NCBI GenBank assembly: GCA_963545085.1
Contig: CAUUHV010000006.1
Location: 15,083 to 79,082, forward strand
Length of the DNA: 64,000 bases
Reading direction: 5' to 3'
Origin: Catonella sp963545085
GTDB lineage: Bacteria > Bacillota > Clostridia > Lachnospirales > Lachnospiraceae
A model generated the notes under the pieces. That model saw only the letters and a program-made list of their open reading frames with translations, searched no databases and was not told the DNA's origin. The translations under genes were made by a program, and so were the position numbers. The stretch's first letter is position 1. Every line of letters starts with the position of its first letter. Shown here piece after piece: positions 9,108-17,620 of the stretch.

Positions 9108-10106
9108 ATGGGAAAGGGAAATAAAACCTCAAACGAATTAAAAGAGGCGCTTAAAGGAGAACCGCTTATAATTGTGGGCATAAGCGGAATAGAAGGCGAG
9201 GAGATTTGCTCTTTGCTAAGCAATGTCAAAAAAAAATACACAAGTGTTCACCTCGACTACGACAGCCCTTACTGGGAGGAAGTTCCTGAAGATATTAAGG
9301 CTTTAGTAAATGACGCGCTTAATTCGGGGAAAGAGGTTGTTTTGTTTTGCATCAAGGGCAATGTTCCGGAAAAAGCGCTTTCCATAGATACCTATCACTA
9401 TGATGATGAAAATCAGCCGTATTCGCCTTTAGAACAGCTTGATATGGCTTTGGAAAAAGAGGTCACTCCTTATCACAGGCTGATTTCCGCAAACGGAAGA
9501 GGCTTTATAGTCGCTATGAGAGAAGAAGCGGCTAAGATACTTAAGGGCTTCGGAGCAAAATCAAGATATAATAAAATCATGGACGAAGCTGAAGTTACGG
9601 AATTTGAAATGGAGGATTTTCGACAGAAGTTTTATGACTCGGGAGAGGCGGGAATGGAGATAATTCCAGAACCGTACCGCGCAGGCATAGGACTTGTGAT
9701 AAAAAATATAAGAAAACGTGACCGCGCGGCAAGAGGTATCACGATAGAACAGGAAAGACAGGCGGAAAGAGCGGTATTAAAATCATATCTTATAGGGAGC
9801 GTGACCGTTGTGGATATGCATGACGCAAGTCCCGCGTCGGTGCTTGACAGGCTTGTTGAAACGGAGAAATACGGACTTCTCATGCTTTCCGACACGAGGC
9901 GGAGCTGTTTTGTGGGACCGTGGAAAAAGGTTAAAAAATTCGCGGAGCATTTTAAAGACGGAAAAACCGGCGGAGAGCCGCCTGTAAGAGGTTATTGGAA
10001 GGGCAAGTACAGCAAGCCTATAATAATTGACTTTGTAGAAGGGCTTGAGAAGGTGAAGGAAAAAAAGGAACCTGAGAAAAAATCGGATTTCTTTATGAGA
10101 CTTTGA
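9108..10106 (+). CDS. Uncharacterised protein, 332 residues
   Basis: I do not recognise this family. The N-terminal 100 residues look like an alpha/beta nucleotide or Rossmann-type half: a strand PLIIVGISGIEGEE resembling the start of a P-loop or NAD fold but lacking GxGKS, and a strand KEVVLFCIKGN. The C-terminal half has a conserved-looking run MIIPEPYRAGIGLVIKNIRKRDRAA and a strand-rich segment ending in a Lys/Glu tail. There is no signal peptide or TM helix, so it is cytosolic. GAGGGG four bases before the ATG is the ribosome binding site. It follows the alarmone synthetase gene, but its own leader with direct repeats and a hairpin suggests separate control. Confidence 0.65.
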   Translation: MGKGNKTSNELKEALKGEPLIIVGISGIEGEEICSLLSNVKKKYTSVHLDYDSPYWEEVPEDIKALVNDALNSGKEVVLFCIKGNVPEKALSIDTYHYDDENQPYSPLEQLDMALEKEVTPYHRLISANGRGFIVAMREEAAKILKGFGAKSRYNKIMDEAEVTEFEMEDFRQKFYDSGEAGMEIIPEPYRAGIGLVIKNIRKRDRAARGITIEQERQAERAVLKSYLIGSVTVVDMHDASPASVLDRLVETEKYGLLMLSDTRRSCFVGPWKKVKKFAEHFKDGKTGGEPPVRGYWKGKYSKPIIIDFVEGLEKVKEKKEPEKKSDFFMRL

Positions 10107-10206
10107 CAGGAATAGGATTAAGGGTATTGAAAAGACGCTCGCAAGCGGGTAAGATATAGGCATTACCGTGCTTTAAAGTATAGAAAATGAAGAATTGGAG
10201 AAAGTT

Positions 10207-10707
10207 ATGAACGATCAGTACATGGAAGAAGGTATAAAATGCAGAGATACTTCTAAAAATATGTTAATAAGGATAGGACTTATTTTCGGAGTTATTATTT
10301 CGTTTATTTTTCCCATGATTTTACCGTTTCTTATAATCCTACCGGTGATTGCGGTGGCGGCTGCAATATTTATATTTCCGAGACTGCATATAGAGTATGA
10401 GTACATTTATGCGGACGGACAGATAGATTTTGACAGGATAAGCGGTAATGCAAAGAGAAAGACGCTTTTTCGTGCAGATATTGAGAATGCGGAGGTTGTG
10501 GCACCTACAAATTCTTCAGCTATAAAGGCATACGATAATAATAACAGGATAAAAAGAAAGGTCTTTACCTCATACGATCCGCAGGCAAAAACCTTTTCGA
10601 TGATTTTAAGTAAGGACGGTAATTTATATCAGATAGTTTTCGAGCCGTCCGAGCGTATGATAAAGAGTATGAAACGTAAACAGCCGAGAAAGGTTATGGA
10701 ATATTAA
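10207..10707 (+). CDS. Small membrane protein with cytosolic beta domain (DUF6106-like)
   Basis: A 166-residue protein with two closely spaced TM helices (residues about 18-60, ending FIFPRLHIEYEY) followed by a soluble strand-rich domain of about 100 residues that resembles a bacterial PH-like fold. The layout fits DUF6106 of Firmicutes, assigned from memory. The frame opens at a TTG at 10195, but GGAG at 10197-10200 lies six bases before the ATG at 10207, so I start there. Function unknown. Confidence 0.65.
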   Translation: MNDQYMEEGIKCRDTSKNMLIRIGLIFGVIISFIFPMILPFLIILPVIAVAAAIFIFPRLHIEYEYIYADGQIDFDRISGNAKRKTLFRADIENAEVVAPTNSSAIKAYDNNNRIKRKVFTSYDPQAKTFSMILSKDGNLYQIVFEPSERMIKSMKRKQPRKVMEY

Positions 10708-10872
10708 GTAAAATACCTGTGGCTGTAGCGTACCCGTAAGCCGGCTTACTGTATGAAATCATCAACCGCGGGAACAAAATTTTCAGGGAGCGTAACATTA
10801 CAAGTTGCATATACAATAATAATGTTTATAACAATGCGGAGCTTTCTAAAAAACAACCTGTGTTCGGGCAAT

Positions 10873-11775
10873 TTACTTACAAAATTCTAAAAAAGAGTCA
10901 AGGGCTTCATTAAAAGGTCTGTTCCTTAAAACGGCGAATCCGATTTCCCTTTCGGGTATCGGTACGGGCAGAGGAATCGCTTTAAGAAGTCCTTTTTCAA
11001 GTTCGTCACGGACAAATTCCTTGATTACACAGGCGATACCGAGGCCCACCTTGGCAAATTCTATTAAGAGATCCATGCTGCTAACTTCCAAAATATTTCT
11101 GTCTGAAGAACAATCTGTAAAAATTTCATTATCGCGGAGATATTCGTCTATATATCTTCTGGAAACGTTATACCTGTCAAGCAGCATAAGGTTTGCGTAC
11201 TCAAAAGGATTTGTCGCCGCTTCTTTATGCCTCTTTTTCAGGTTTTTAAGGTAGTCGGGGGTGACAACAAATATATCCTCTATAGTGCCGACTTTTGAAA
11301 ACGACATGTTTGCGGCACGTGACGAATAGCCGATAAGTCCGACATCCACCTTATGACTTTGCAAAAGAGCAATAGTCTGGTAGGTAGACTGGCAGCTTAT
11401 TGAGATATTTATATGAGGAAATGTCTTTGTGAACCTTTCAAGATACGGCAGGAGAACATATTTGCATAGAGTATTTGAAACTCCTATTTTTATCTGCCCT
11501 GCGCCGAGTTTTTTATTTTTCTTTATACCCGCTTCGGCTCTTTCCAAATGCTTAAAGGCTGCACTCGTCTGCTCATATAGGAGTCTGCCGGTGTCGGTAA
11601 GAGTAACGCCTTTGGAGCTTCTTGTAAAAAGCTTGGTATCAAGATTCTGCTCAAGTCTGGTAACCGCCTTGCTTATTGCGGGCTGGCTTATGTAAAGCTC
11701 TTTTGCGGCATGAGAGATATTTCCGGTTTCGGCTACCGTATTAAAAATATGATATAAAGACAAATTCTGCTCCAT
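10873..11775 (-). CDS. LysR-family transcriptional regulator, divergent from leuCD
   Basis: The 300-residue protein has the LysR N-terminal winged helix-turn-helix (FNTVAETGNISHAAKELYIS followed by QPAISKAVTRLE) and a C-terminal effector domain beginning near residue 90 (GQIKIGVSNTLCKYVLLPYL). An ATG 12 bases upstream also exists; GGAG six bases before the inner ATG (11773-11775) decides the start. Its divergent position from leuC, with about 286 bases between, suggests it controls leuCD. The inducer is not evident; LysR proteins in this setting often sense a pathway intermediate such as isopropylmalate. Confidence 0.88.
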   Translation of the reverse strand: MEQNLSLYHIFNTVAETGNISHAAKELYISQPAISKAVTRLEQNLDTKLFTRSSKGVTLTDTGRLLYEQTSAAFKHLERAEAGIKKNKKLGAGQIKIGVSNTLCKYVLLPYLERFTKTFPHINISISCQSTYQTIALLQSHKVDVGLIGYSSRAANMSFSKVGTIEDIFVVTPDYLKNLKKRHKEAATNPFEYANLMLLDRYNVSRRYIDEYLRDNEIFTDCSSDRNILEVSSMDLLIEFAKVGLGIACVIKEFVRDELEKGLLKAIPLPVPIPEREIGFAVLRNRPFNEALDSFLEFCK

Positions 11776-11843
11776 AAAAATCTCCATAACTTGAATTTAT
11801 AATAATATATATTTAATATGTATTTTAAGTATAGTCCCGCTTT

Positions 11844-11852
11844 TGATATAAT
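11844..11852 (+). promoter_or_regulatory. Extended -10 promoter in the lysR-leuC spacer
   Basis: TGaTATAAT at 11844-11852 is a perfect extended -10 reading toward leuC, about 210 bases before its start. An AT-rich imperfect dyad just upstream (ACTTGAA at 11789-11795, TTTTAAGT at 11823-11830) could be the LysR site. The long leader contains a second imperfect dyad (CATATTTCA near 11910 and TGAATATGG near 11943). Confidence 0.45.
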
Positions 11853-12061
11853 GCAAGGGATATTTGACTTTCCCCGTTTTTTCATAAACACCGTATAAAG
11901 TTATTGTTTCAGGGCATATTTCAAAAAAGATTATTTTATCCTGAATATGGTATAAATAGATGGCAAGGCGATGTTTTGATGAAAAAACCGGGAAAGTTAA
12001 AAAGGGATATTCACTTTTGAGCGCAGACAGATGTCAGCTTATATTGACGAGGGGGCTTTTT

Positions 12062-13327
12062 ATGGGAATGACGATGACACAGAAGATTTTGGCGGCTCAC
12101 GCGGGGCTTCCTGAGGTGAAGGCGGGAGAGCTTATAGAAGTATCTCTTGACATGGTACTTGGCAACGATGTGACGGCGCCGGTTGCCATAAAGGAACTTT
12201 CCAAATTTAAAAACGCAGGGGTTTTTGACAAGGATAAGATAGCTCTTGTTCCCGATCATTTTACGCCGAATAAGGATATAAAATCGGCGGAAAACTGCAA
12301 ATGTATGAGGGATTATGCAATTTCAAACAATATAACCAACTATTTTGAAGTGGGCTGTATGGGTATAGAGCACGCCCTCCTTCCTGAAAAGGGAATAGTT
12401 ACTGCCGGAGACTGTGTTATAGGTGCGGATTCGCACACCTGTACCTACGGAGCTTTAGGAGCGTTTTCCACAGGAGTGGGAAGTACGGATATGGCAGCCG
12501 GCATGGTTACGGGCAAAGCTTGGTTTAAGGTTCCGTCAGCAATTAAATTTCTGTTAAAGGGTAAACTTAATAAATGGGTAAGCGGAAAAGACGTTATTTT
12601 AAATATAATAGGAAGAATAGGAGTGGACGGGGCTCTTTATAAATCTATGGAATTTGTCGGAGACGGGGTGGCGGAGCTTACCATGGACGACAGATTCACC
12701 ATAGCGAATATGGCGATAGAAGCCGGAGCAAAGAACGGCATTTTCCCGGTGGATGAGCTTACTCTCGAATATATAAACGAACGCTCGAAAAAGCCTTATA
12801 AGATTTATGAAGCGGATGATGACGCGGTTTATGACGAGATTATTGAAGTAAATCTTTCGGAGATAAAACCTACGGTTTCTTTTCCTCATTTACCTGAGAA
12901 CACAAGAGAAGTTAAGGATGCGGGAGAGGTGAAAATCGATCAGGTTGTAATCGGCTCATGTACAAACGGAAGAATAAGCGACATCAGAGTGGCGGCGGAG
13001 ATAATGAAGGGAAGAAGAATTGCTGAAGGCTTAAGAGCTATTGTCATACCTGCGACACAGGAGGTTTATCTTACCGCCTTAAAGGAAGGGCTTATAATGA
13101 CCTTTGTTGAAGCCGGCTGCATAGTCAGTACCCCTACCTGCGGTCCGTGCCTGGGCGGGCACATGGGAGTGCTTGCGGCGAGAGAAAGAGCGGTTTCGAC
13201 TACAAACCGTAATTTTGTAGGAAGAATGGGGCATGTAGACAGCGAGGTTTATTTAGCGAGCCCGGCAGTGGCGGCGGCGAGCGCGATAACGGGGAAAATA
13301 AGCACACCGGAAGAACTTGGTTTATAG
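12062..13327 (+). CDS. leuC: 3-isopropylmalate dehydratase large subunit
   Basis: This 421-residue aconitase-superfamily subunit isomerises 2-isopropylmalate to 3-isopropylmalate in leucine synthesis, together with LeuD. The [4Fe-4S] cysteines are visible in VIGSCTNGRI and TPTCGPCLGG. Length and sequence match the short LeuC type shared by Clostridia and archaea, whose members can also be homoaconitases, so leucine specificity rests on family and context. The frame opens 34 codons earlier at 11960, but GAGGGGG at 12049-12055, six bases before the ATG at 12062, and the family start MTMTQKILAAHAG support the inner start. leuA and leuB are not in this window. Confidence 0.92.
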   Translation: MGMTMTQKILAAHAGLPEVKAGELIEVSLDMVLGNDVTAPVAIKELSKFKNAGVFDKDKIALVPDHFTPNKDIKSAENCKCMRDYAISNNITNYFEVGCMGIEHALLPEKGIVTAGDCVIGADSHTCTYGALGAFSTGVGSTDMAAGMVTGKAWFKVPSAIKFLLKGKLNKWVSGKDVILNIIGRIGVDGALYKSMEFVGDGVAELTMDDRFTIANMAIEAGAKNGIFPVDELTLEYINERSKKPYKIYEADDDAVYDEIIEVNLSEIKPTVSFPHLPENTREVKDAGEVKIDQVVIGSCTNGRISDIRVAAEIMKGRRIAEGLRAIVIPATQEVYLTALKEGLIMTFVEAGCIVSTPTCGPCLGGHMGVLAARERAVSTTNRNFVGRMGHVDSEVYLASPAVAAASAITGKISTPEELGL

Positions 13328-13336
13328 GAGGGGTTT

Positions 13337-13828
13337 ATGAAAGCTTGCGGATATGTACATAAATACGGAAATGATGTGGACACGGATGTTATTATTCCCG
13401 CCAGATATCTGAACACCTCGGACCCGGCGGAGCTTGCGGCAAAGTGCATGATAGATATAGACAAGGAATTTGTAAATAAGGTGAAAAAGGGCGATATTAT
13501 GGTCGCGGGTGATAATTTCGGCTGCGGCTCGTCAAGGGAGCACGCCCCTATCGCCATAAAGGCTTCGGGCATAAGCTGTGTTATAGCGAAAACTTTCGCC
13601 AGGATATTTTACAGAAATGCTATAAATATCGGGCTTCCGATTATAGAATGTGAGGCTGCGGCGGACGCCGTCGCAAACGGCGACGAGGTGGAAATAGACT
13701 TCGATACCGGCATAATAACGGATAAGACTACAGGAGACAGCTTTACGGGACAGGCTTTTCCGGAATTTATTAAGAATATAATAAAAGAGGGCGGACTGAT
13801 AAATTACATAAATAAGAGTAAAGAATAA
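13337..13828 (+). CDS. leuD: 3-isopropylmalate dehydratase small subunit
   Basis: The 163-residue swivelling-domain partner of LeuC shows the family landmarks NDVDTDVIIPARYL near the N-terminus and the substrate loop NFGCGSSREHAP. It starts nine bases after leuC with AGGAGGGG as ribosome binding site, so the two are co-transcribed and made in balance. Length is normal for the stand-alone small subunit. Confidence 0.93.
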   Translation: MKACGYVHKYGNDVDTDVIIPARYLNTSDPAELAAKCMIDIDKEFVNKVKKGDIMVAGDNFGCGSSREHAPIAIKASGISCVIAKTFARIFYRNAINIGLPIIECEAAADAVANGDEVEIDFDTGIITDKTTGDSFTGQAFPEFIKNIIKEGGLINYINKSKE

Positions 13829-13876
13829 GGTTCACTTTTTACGATACAGGCGATAATCACATTTTTACTATATAAA

Positions 13877-14011
13877 CTTATAAATGACACACCGAATTAT
13901 AAATGTCCGGACCCGCCCCGGTTTTCTGCGAAAACCTGACGCGCTCCTTCGAAGTCAGAGCGAAAACGGCGAACCATAAGGCATTTATAGTTCGGCGTGT
14001 AACTTTTATAA
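13877..14011. repeat. 135-bp structured inverted-repeat element
   Basis: Arms of about 29 bases (13877-13905 and 13982-14011) are near-complementary; the inner 19 bases (ACACACCGAATTATAAATG against its partner) differ only by two changes that keep G-U pairs. The central part is GC-richer and holds its own hairpin (GGTTTTC tgc GAAAACC) plus CTTCGAAG. It resembles a MITE-like element or structured RNA. An open frame crossing it (13903-14139) is not a gene. The remaining 250 bases up to the next gene are very A/T-rich with no other feature except a promoter. Confidence 0.6.
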
Positions 14012-14163
14012 TGCATTTGAAAATTGAATTTCGTGTACAGAATCAATTCTTTCCTGAGAGCAAAATTCTTGGATTTCTATATATTTATCCTAAAAAATGT
14101 AGTAAAAAAAATAAAAAAAATAGGAATAACCCACTATAAATAACAAAAATAACTTGCGATCTA

Positions 14164-14192
14164 TTGACAAATTTAACAACAAATGTCACAAT
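14164..14192 (+). promoter_or_regulatory. Promoter for the secreted-protein gene
   Basis: A perfect TTGACA at 14164-14169 with CACAAT 17 bases later (14187-14192), embedded in an AT run. The start position of the gene is about 70 bases downstream. Confidence 0.5.
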
Positions 14193-14263
14193 ATATATAT
14201 GATTAGTAGCTGCTTTTCAAACGAACAATATGTCAAAAAACTAAGTGTTAAAGGAGTAGAAAC

Positions 14264-14920
14264 ACGAAGAAAATAAGGTGGTTTTTTAGTGTAGTGCTTG
14301 TTTTGGCATTAGTGATGTCAAGTATTCCTGCTGTAACAATAAAAGCGGCAAGTAATACAGATGTTGACATTTATATGGAAGGATTGAGGGAAACTATTAT
14401 TATTGATGGAATTGAATATGCCTATCATTATTACTATGACTCAAATGGCAACAGAGCTATAGAGGTACGCAACGGATATAACGGAGGCATTGATGTTGTG
14501 TCTTGTGACAGTGATGATGGGATCATATATATGAATGATGAAGTGTTAGGTACTTTCAGAGTTGATGAGAATTTATATAATCAAGACGAGTGTTTGATGA
14601 ATAATGATGATGTGTTGTGGATATACATGGGTTCGACAAAGGTTTATATATCATGGGGACAAGGAGTTCTTTTAGGAGCTGTTGCTGCGGCTATCACAGC
14701 TGCATTAGGTTTTCTAACAGGAGGAGTAGGAGTAGTTATTGCAGCGATGGGAACGTCAGCCTTGTCTGTGTTGGCAGCATCTGCGGTTGGAGGAACGGTA
14801 TATTATACAACGTATAAGTTCAACAGTACACTACTAACTCAATTTAGATATGATTGGTCTTTTAAAGCCAGTACAGGTGATAAATATGGTCCGTATATTT
14901 ATTTAACACAGATGACGTAA
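14264..14920 (+). CDS. Secreted bacteriocin-like protein; start codon position reads ACG
   Basis: The frame encodes a signal peptide (KKIRWFFSVVLVLALVMSS, cleavage near IKAA), an acidic mature region with many Asp, Asn and Tyr, and a glycine/alanine-rich hydrophobic stretch of about 45 residues (GQGVLLGAVAAAITAALGF onward) that could insert into membranes. I do not know it firmly; layout recalls geobacillin-26-like secreted bacteriocins. AAGGAG at 14251-14256 stands seven bases before codon 14264, which is ACG, not ATG; an in-frame stop lies at 14249, so no upstream start exists. The first conventional start is GTG at 14294, which would remove the charged n-region of the signal. The gene may use ACG, be weakly expressed, or be freshly inactivated. 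Codon and base use look more AT-rich than in neighbours. Confidence 0.6.
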   Translation, partial: TKKIRWFFSVVLVLALVMSSIPAVTIKAASNTDVDIYMEGLRETIIIDGIEYAYHYYYDSNGNRAIEVRNGYNGGIDVVSCDSDDGIIYMNDEVLGTFRVDENLYNQDECLMNNDDVLWIYMGSTKVYISWGQGVLLGAVAAAITAALGFLTGGVGVVIAAMGTSALSVLAASAVGGTVYYTTYKFNSTLLTQFRYDWSFKASTGDKYGPYIYLTQMT

Positions 14921-14931
14921 AGAGGTGAGTA

Positions 14932-15147
14932 ATGAGTAAGGCTAAACTGAAGAAAATAAAGTGGATGGTTTTATTTGTGTATATTTTGATTGCCGTAGCA
15001 ATAATAGTGGCAGCGTTTACTTTTGAGAATAGTGGAGAAGCAAGGAAAGTAATAAATCGAATTTTGATAGGCTATTGGATTGGTGTTCCGTTAGTTATTT
15101 GGATAGGAAGAAGCATTGACAGAAAATGTAAGAATATGGACGTATAA
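14932..15147 (+). CDS. Small two-TM membrane protein, possible immunity protein
   Basis: A 71-residue basic protein with two hydrophobic helices (residues about 12-29 and 44-60) and short charged tails (MSKAKLKKIKW start, DRKCKNMDV end). It begins 11 bases after the secreted-protein gene with GAGGTG as ribosome binding site and is closed by a terminator, so the two form one unit. Small hydrophobic proteins directly after a secreted bacteriocin gene are commonly immunity factors; that role is inferred from context alone. Confidence 0.65.
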   Translation: MSKAKLKKIKWMVLFVYILIAVAIIVAAFTFENSGEARKVINRILIGYWIGVPLVIWIGRSIDRKCKNMDV

Positions 15148-15197
15148 AAGAGTATGTCTGTATTAATGATTTAAAAAGTACCATAAAAATCCAAGCG

Positions 15198-15244
15198 GGG
15201 CTCAAGGTGGGAAATTTTCCACTTTGAGTCCTTTGTATTTATTT
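15198..15244 (+). terminator. Rho-independent terminator after the secreted-protein unit
   Basis: GGCTCAAGGTGGG pairs with CCACTTTGAGTC (15199-15211 with 15219-15230), with G-U pairs, followed by a T-rich run CTTTGTATTTATTT. Confidence 0.75.
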
Positions 15245-15283
15245 CCATTTACATTTCGAAAAAAGAAGGGTGGCAAAAAGGTA

Positions 15284-15312
15284 TGGAACAAACATATTTA
15301 AAATGGTATAAT
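15284..15312 (+). promoter_or_regulatory. Putative promoter for ROK kinase and purA
   Basis: A perfect TATAAT at 15307-15312 with a weak -35 (TGGAAC, 15284-15289) 17 bases upstream; the ROK start is 55 bases downstream. Confidence 0.45.
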
Positions 15313-15366
15313 AAAAATCGACCGTTTATGACGGAAATATGAATCAGATTAAAGGGAGTTAAGACT

Positions 15367-16287
15367 ATGAGATTAGGAGGACTTGAAGCCGGCGGAACTA
15401 AAATGGTGCTTTCCGTGGGGAATGAAACGGGAGAGATTTTTGAGCAGATTTCTATGCCTACAACCACTCCTGAAGAAACCATTCCGAGAATTATAGAATG
15501 GTTTTCGGATAAGGGTATTGAAGCGCTCGGAGTAGCCTGCTTCGGTCCCGTTGATGTAAGCGAGATTTCAAAAACTTACGGAACAATCCTTGCCACGCCT
15601 AAGCTTCCATGGGTAAACTTCGATATTTTAGCGGCGTTAAAAAACGGAATGAAGGAGTATGGCGGTGAAAAATTCTTACCGGGGCTTAACGTTCCTATGA
15701 AAATAGACACCGATGTAAACGGCTCATGCCTCGGAGAAATGACTTTCGGATGTGCCAAAGGTATAGATTCGGTGCTTTATATAACAATCGGAACGGGGAT
15801 AGGAACCGGTATATCTATACAGAATACTCTGGTTCACGGAATGCTGCATCCGGAGGCGGGGCATATTTTGGTGATAAGGCATCCTGAGGATAAGGGTGAA
15901 TGTATCTGTCCTTACCACGAAAATTGCCTTGAGGGACTTGCTGCGGGACCTTCCATAGAAAAAAGATGGGGTAAAAAGGCTTACGAGCTTGCGGACGAAG
16001 ATTTAGTCTGGGAGATAGAAAGCCATTATATAGCCGAAGCGCTTATGAATTATATACTTACGGTTTCACCGAAAAAAATAATTTTAGGCGGCGGAGTTAT
16101 GCATCAGGAAAGACTTTTCCCTATGATAAGAAAAAAGGTGGAAAAACTTCTCGGGGGCTATATTAAGACACCGGAGCTTGAGGACCTTGATAATTATATA
16201 GTACCTAACAGCCTTAATGATAATCAGGGTATACTTGGAGCCATGCAGCTTGGAAAAATTGCTTATGATGAGTCGATAGGAAAATAA
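15367..16287 (+). CDS. ROK family sugar kinase, fructokinase type
   Basis: The 306-residue ROK kinase phosphorylates a hexose, most likely fructose, with ATP. It shows the phosphate motif GGLEAGGTKMVL at the N-terminus, the catalytic Asp in KIDTDVNGSCLGE, the phosphate-binding run IGTGIGTGI and the ROK zinc site (GH, then ECICPYHENC). A long insertion-free C-terminus (ILGGGVM) completes the fold. The sequence resembles the ScrK/GmuE subfamily. It lies 17 bases upstream of purA, so the two are probably co-transcribed, though no metabolic link is obvious. Confidence 0.88.
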   Translation: MRLGGLEAGGTKMVLSVGNETGEIFEQISMPTTTPEETIPRIIEWFSDKGIEALGVACFGPVDVSEISKTYGTILATPKLPWVNFDILAALKNGMKEYGGEKFLPGLNVPMKIDTDVNGSCLGEMTFGCAKGIDSVLYITIGTGIGTGISIQNTLVHGMLHPEAGHILVIRHPEDKGECICPYHENCLEGLAAGPSIEKRWGKKAYELADEDLVWEIESHYIAEALMNYILTVSPKKIILGGGVMHQERLFPMIRKKVEKLLGGYIKTPELEDLDNYIVPNSLNDNQGILGAMQLGKIAYDESIGK

Positions 16288-16304
16288 GAAAGGAATTTAT
16301 CAAA

Positions 16305-17588
16305 ATGGTAAGAGCGATAGTGGGAGCCAATTGGGGTGACGAGGGTAAAGGAAAGATAACCGATATGCTTGCTGAAACCTCCGATATCATAGTGAGATTT
16401 CAGGGAGGAAGCAATGCCGGTCACACTATAATCAACAACTACGGGAAATTCGCGCTCCATCTGCTTCCGTCCGGAGTTTTTTATAGTCATACCGCAAATA
16501 TAATCGGAAACGGAGTCGCGCTTAATATTCCGTATCTTGTAAAGGAGATAAACTCGCTTTTAGAGAAGGGAGTACCGAAGCCGCGAGTATTGGTTTCCGA
16601 CAGAGCGCAAATCCTTATGCCTTACCACATAAAATTTGATGAGTATGAGGAGGAAAGGCTCGGAAAGAAATCTTTCGGTTCCACTAAATCCGGTATAGCT
16701 CCGTTTTATTCGGATAAATACGCAAAAACAGGGTTTCAGGTATCGGAGCTTTTTGAGGGCGATGAAGTCTTAAAAGAGAAAATTGAGAGGATATGCGTAC
16801 AGAAGGATATAATATTAAAGCATCTGTATAATAAACCTGAAATAGATAAGAACGAGCTGTTAAATACGCTTCATGAGTATCGCGATATGATAGAGCCTTA
16901 TGTCTGCGATACCGCGTTGTTCATACAGGAAGCTCTTAAAAACGGAAAAAATGTACTGCTTGAAGGACAACTCGGTACGCTTAAGGATACGGATTTCGGA
17001 ATTTATCCTATGGTCACGTCATCATCGACCTTGGCTTCATACGGAGCGGTAGGAGCGGGAATTCCCGCTTATGAAATAAAAGACATTACGGCAGTAGTAA
17101 AGGCTTATTCGAGTGCAGTGGGAGCAGGCGAGTTTGTGAGCGAGCTTTTTGGAGAAGAGGCGGAGGAATTACGCTGCAGAGGAGGCGACGGAGGAGAATA
17201 CGGGGCTACTACGGGACGACCTCGAAGAGTGGGCTGGTTTGACGCGGTGGCAAGCCGTTACGGAGTCAGAATGCAGGGAGCTACCGAAGTGGCGCTTACA
17301 GTGATAGATGTTTTAGGGTATCTTGATGAACTTAAAATTTGTGTAGGCTATGAAATTGACGGAAAAGTCACAAGAGATTTTCCGGTTACGGCTATGTTAA
17401 AAAAGGCTAAGCCGGTATATGAAACATTTCCGGGTTGGAAATGTGATATAAGGGGAATAAGGAGCTTTTACGATTTACCTGAAAATTGTATAAAATATAT
17501 AGATTTCATTGAAAAAGAATTGGATGCGCCTATAACTATGATAAGTAACGGACCGGGCAGAGAGGATATTATCTATAGAGAGATGTAG
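16305..17588 (+). CDS. purA: Adenylosuccinate synthetase
   Basis: PurA joins IMP and aspartate using GTP to give adenylosuccinate, the first committed step to AMP. The 427-residue protein shows the P-loop GANWGDEGKGKITD, the IMP loop GGSNAGHT and the C-terminal nucleotide region TTGRPRRVGWFDAV. AAAGGAA just upstream is the ribosome binding site. It follows the ROK kinase gene by 17 bases and precedes the DUF5717 operon by 32 bases, so read-through into that operon is possible. I saw no purine riboswitch in front of it. Confidence 0.96.
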   Translation: MVRAIVGANWGDEGKGKITDMLAETSDIIVRFQGGSNAGHTIINNYGKFALHLLPSGVFYSHTANIIGNGVALNIPYLVKEINSLLEKGVPKPRVLVSDRAQILMPYHIKFDEYEEERLGKKSFGSTKSGIAPFYSDKYAKTGFQVSELFEGDEVLKEKIERICVQKDIILKHLYNKPEIDKNELLNTLHEYRDMIEPYVCDTALFIQEALKNGKNVLLEGQLGTLKDTDFGIYPMVTSSSTLASYGAVGAGIPAYEIKDITAVVKAYSSAVGAGEFVSELFGEEAEELRCRGGDGGEYGATTGRPRRVGWFDAVASRYGVRMQGATEVALTVIDVLGYLDELKICVGYEIDGKVTRDFPVTAMLKKAKPVYETFPGWKCDIRGIRSFYDLPENCIKYIDFIEKELDAPITMISNGPGREDIIYREM

Positions 17589-17620
17589 ACCGAATACTTG
17601 ATACAGGAAAGGGGATGACT

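Noticed and set aside
10736..10749. Perfect 14-bp palindrome GTAAGCCGGCTTAC in the spacer after the 10207 gene
   Set aside because: No loop for a hairpin, no T-tract and no second copy nearby; may be a chance palindrome or protein site, not enough to call.
13903..14139. 78-codon frame across the inverted-repeat element
   Set aside because: It begins inside one arm of the inverted repeat, has no ribosome binding site and ends in an A-rich low-complexity run.
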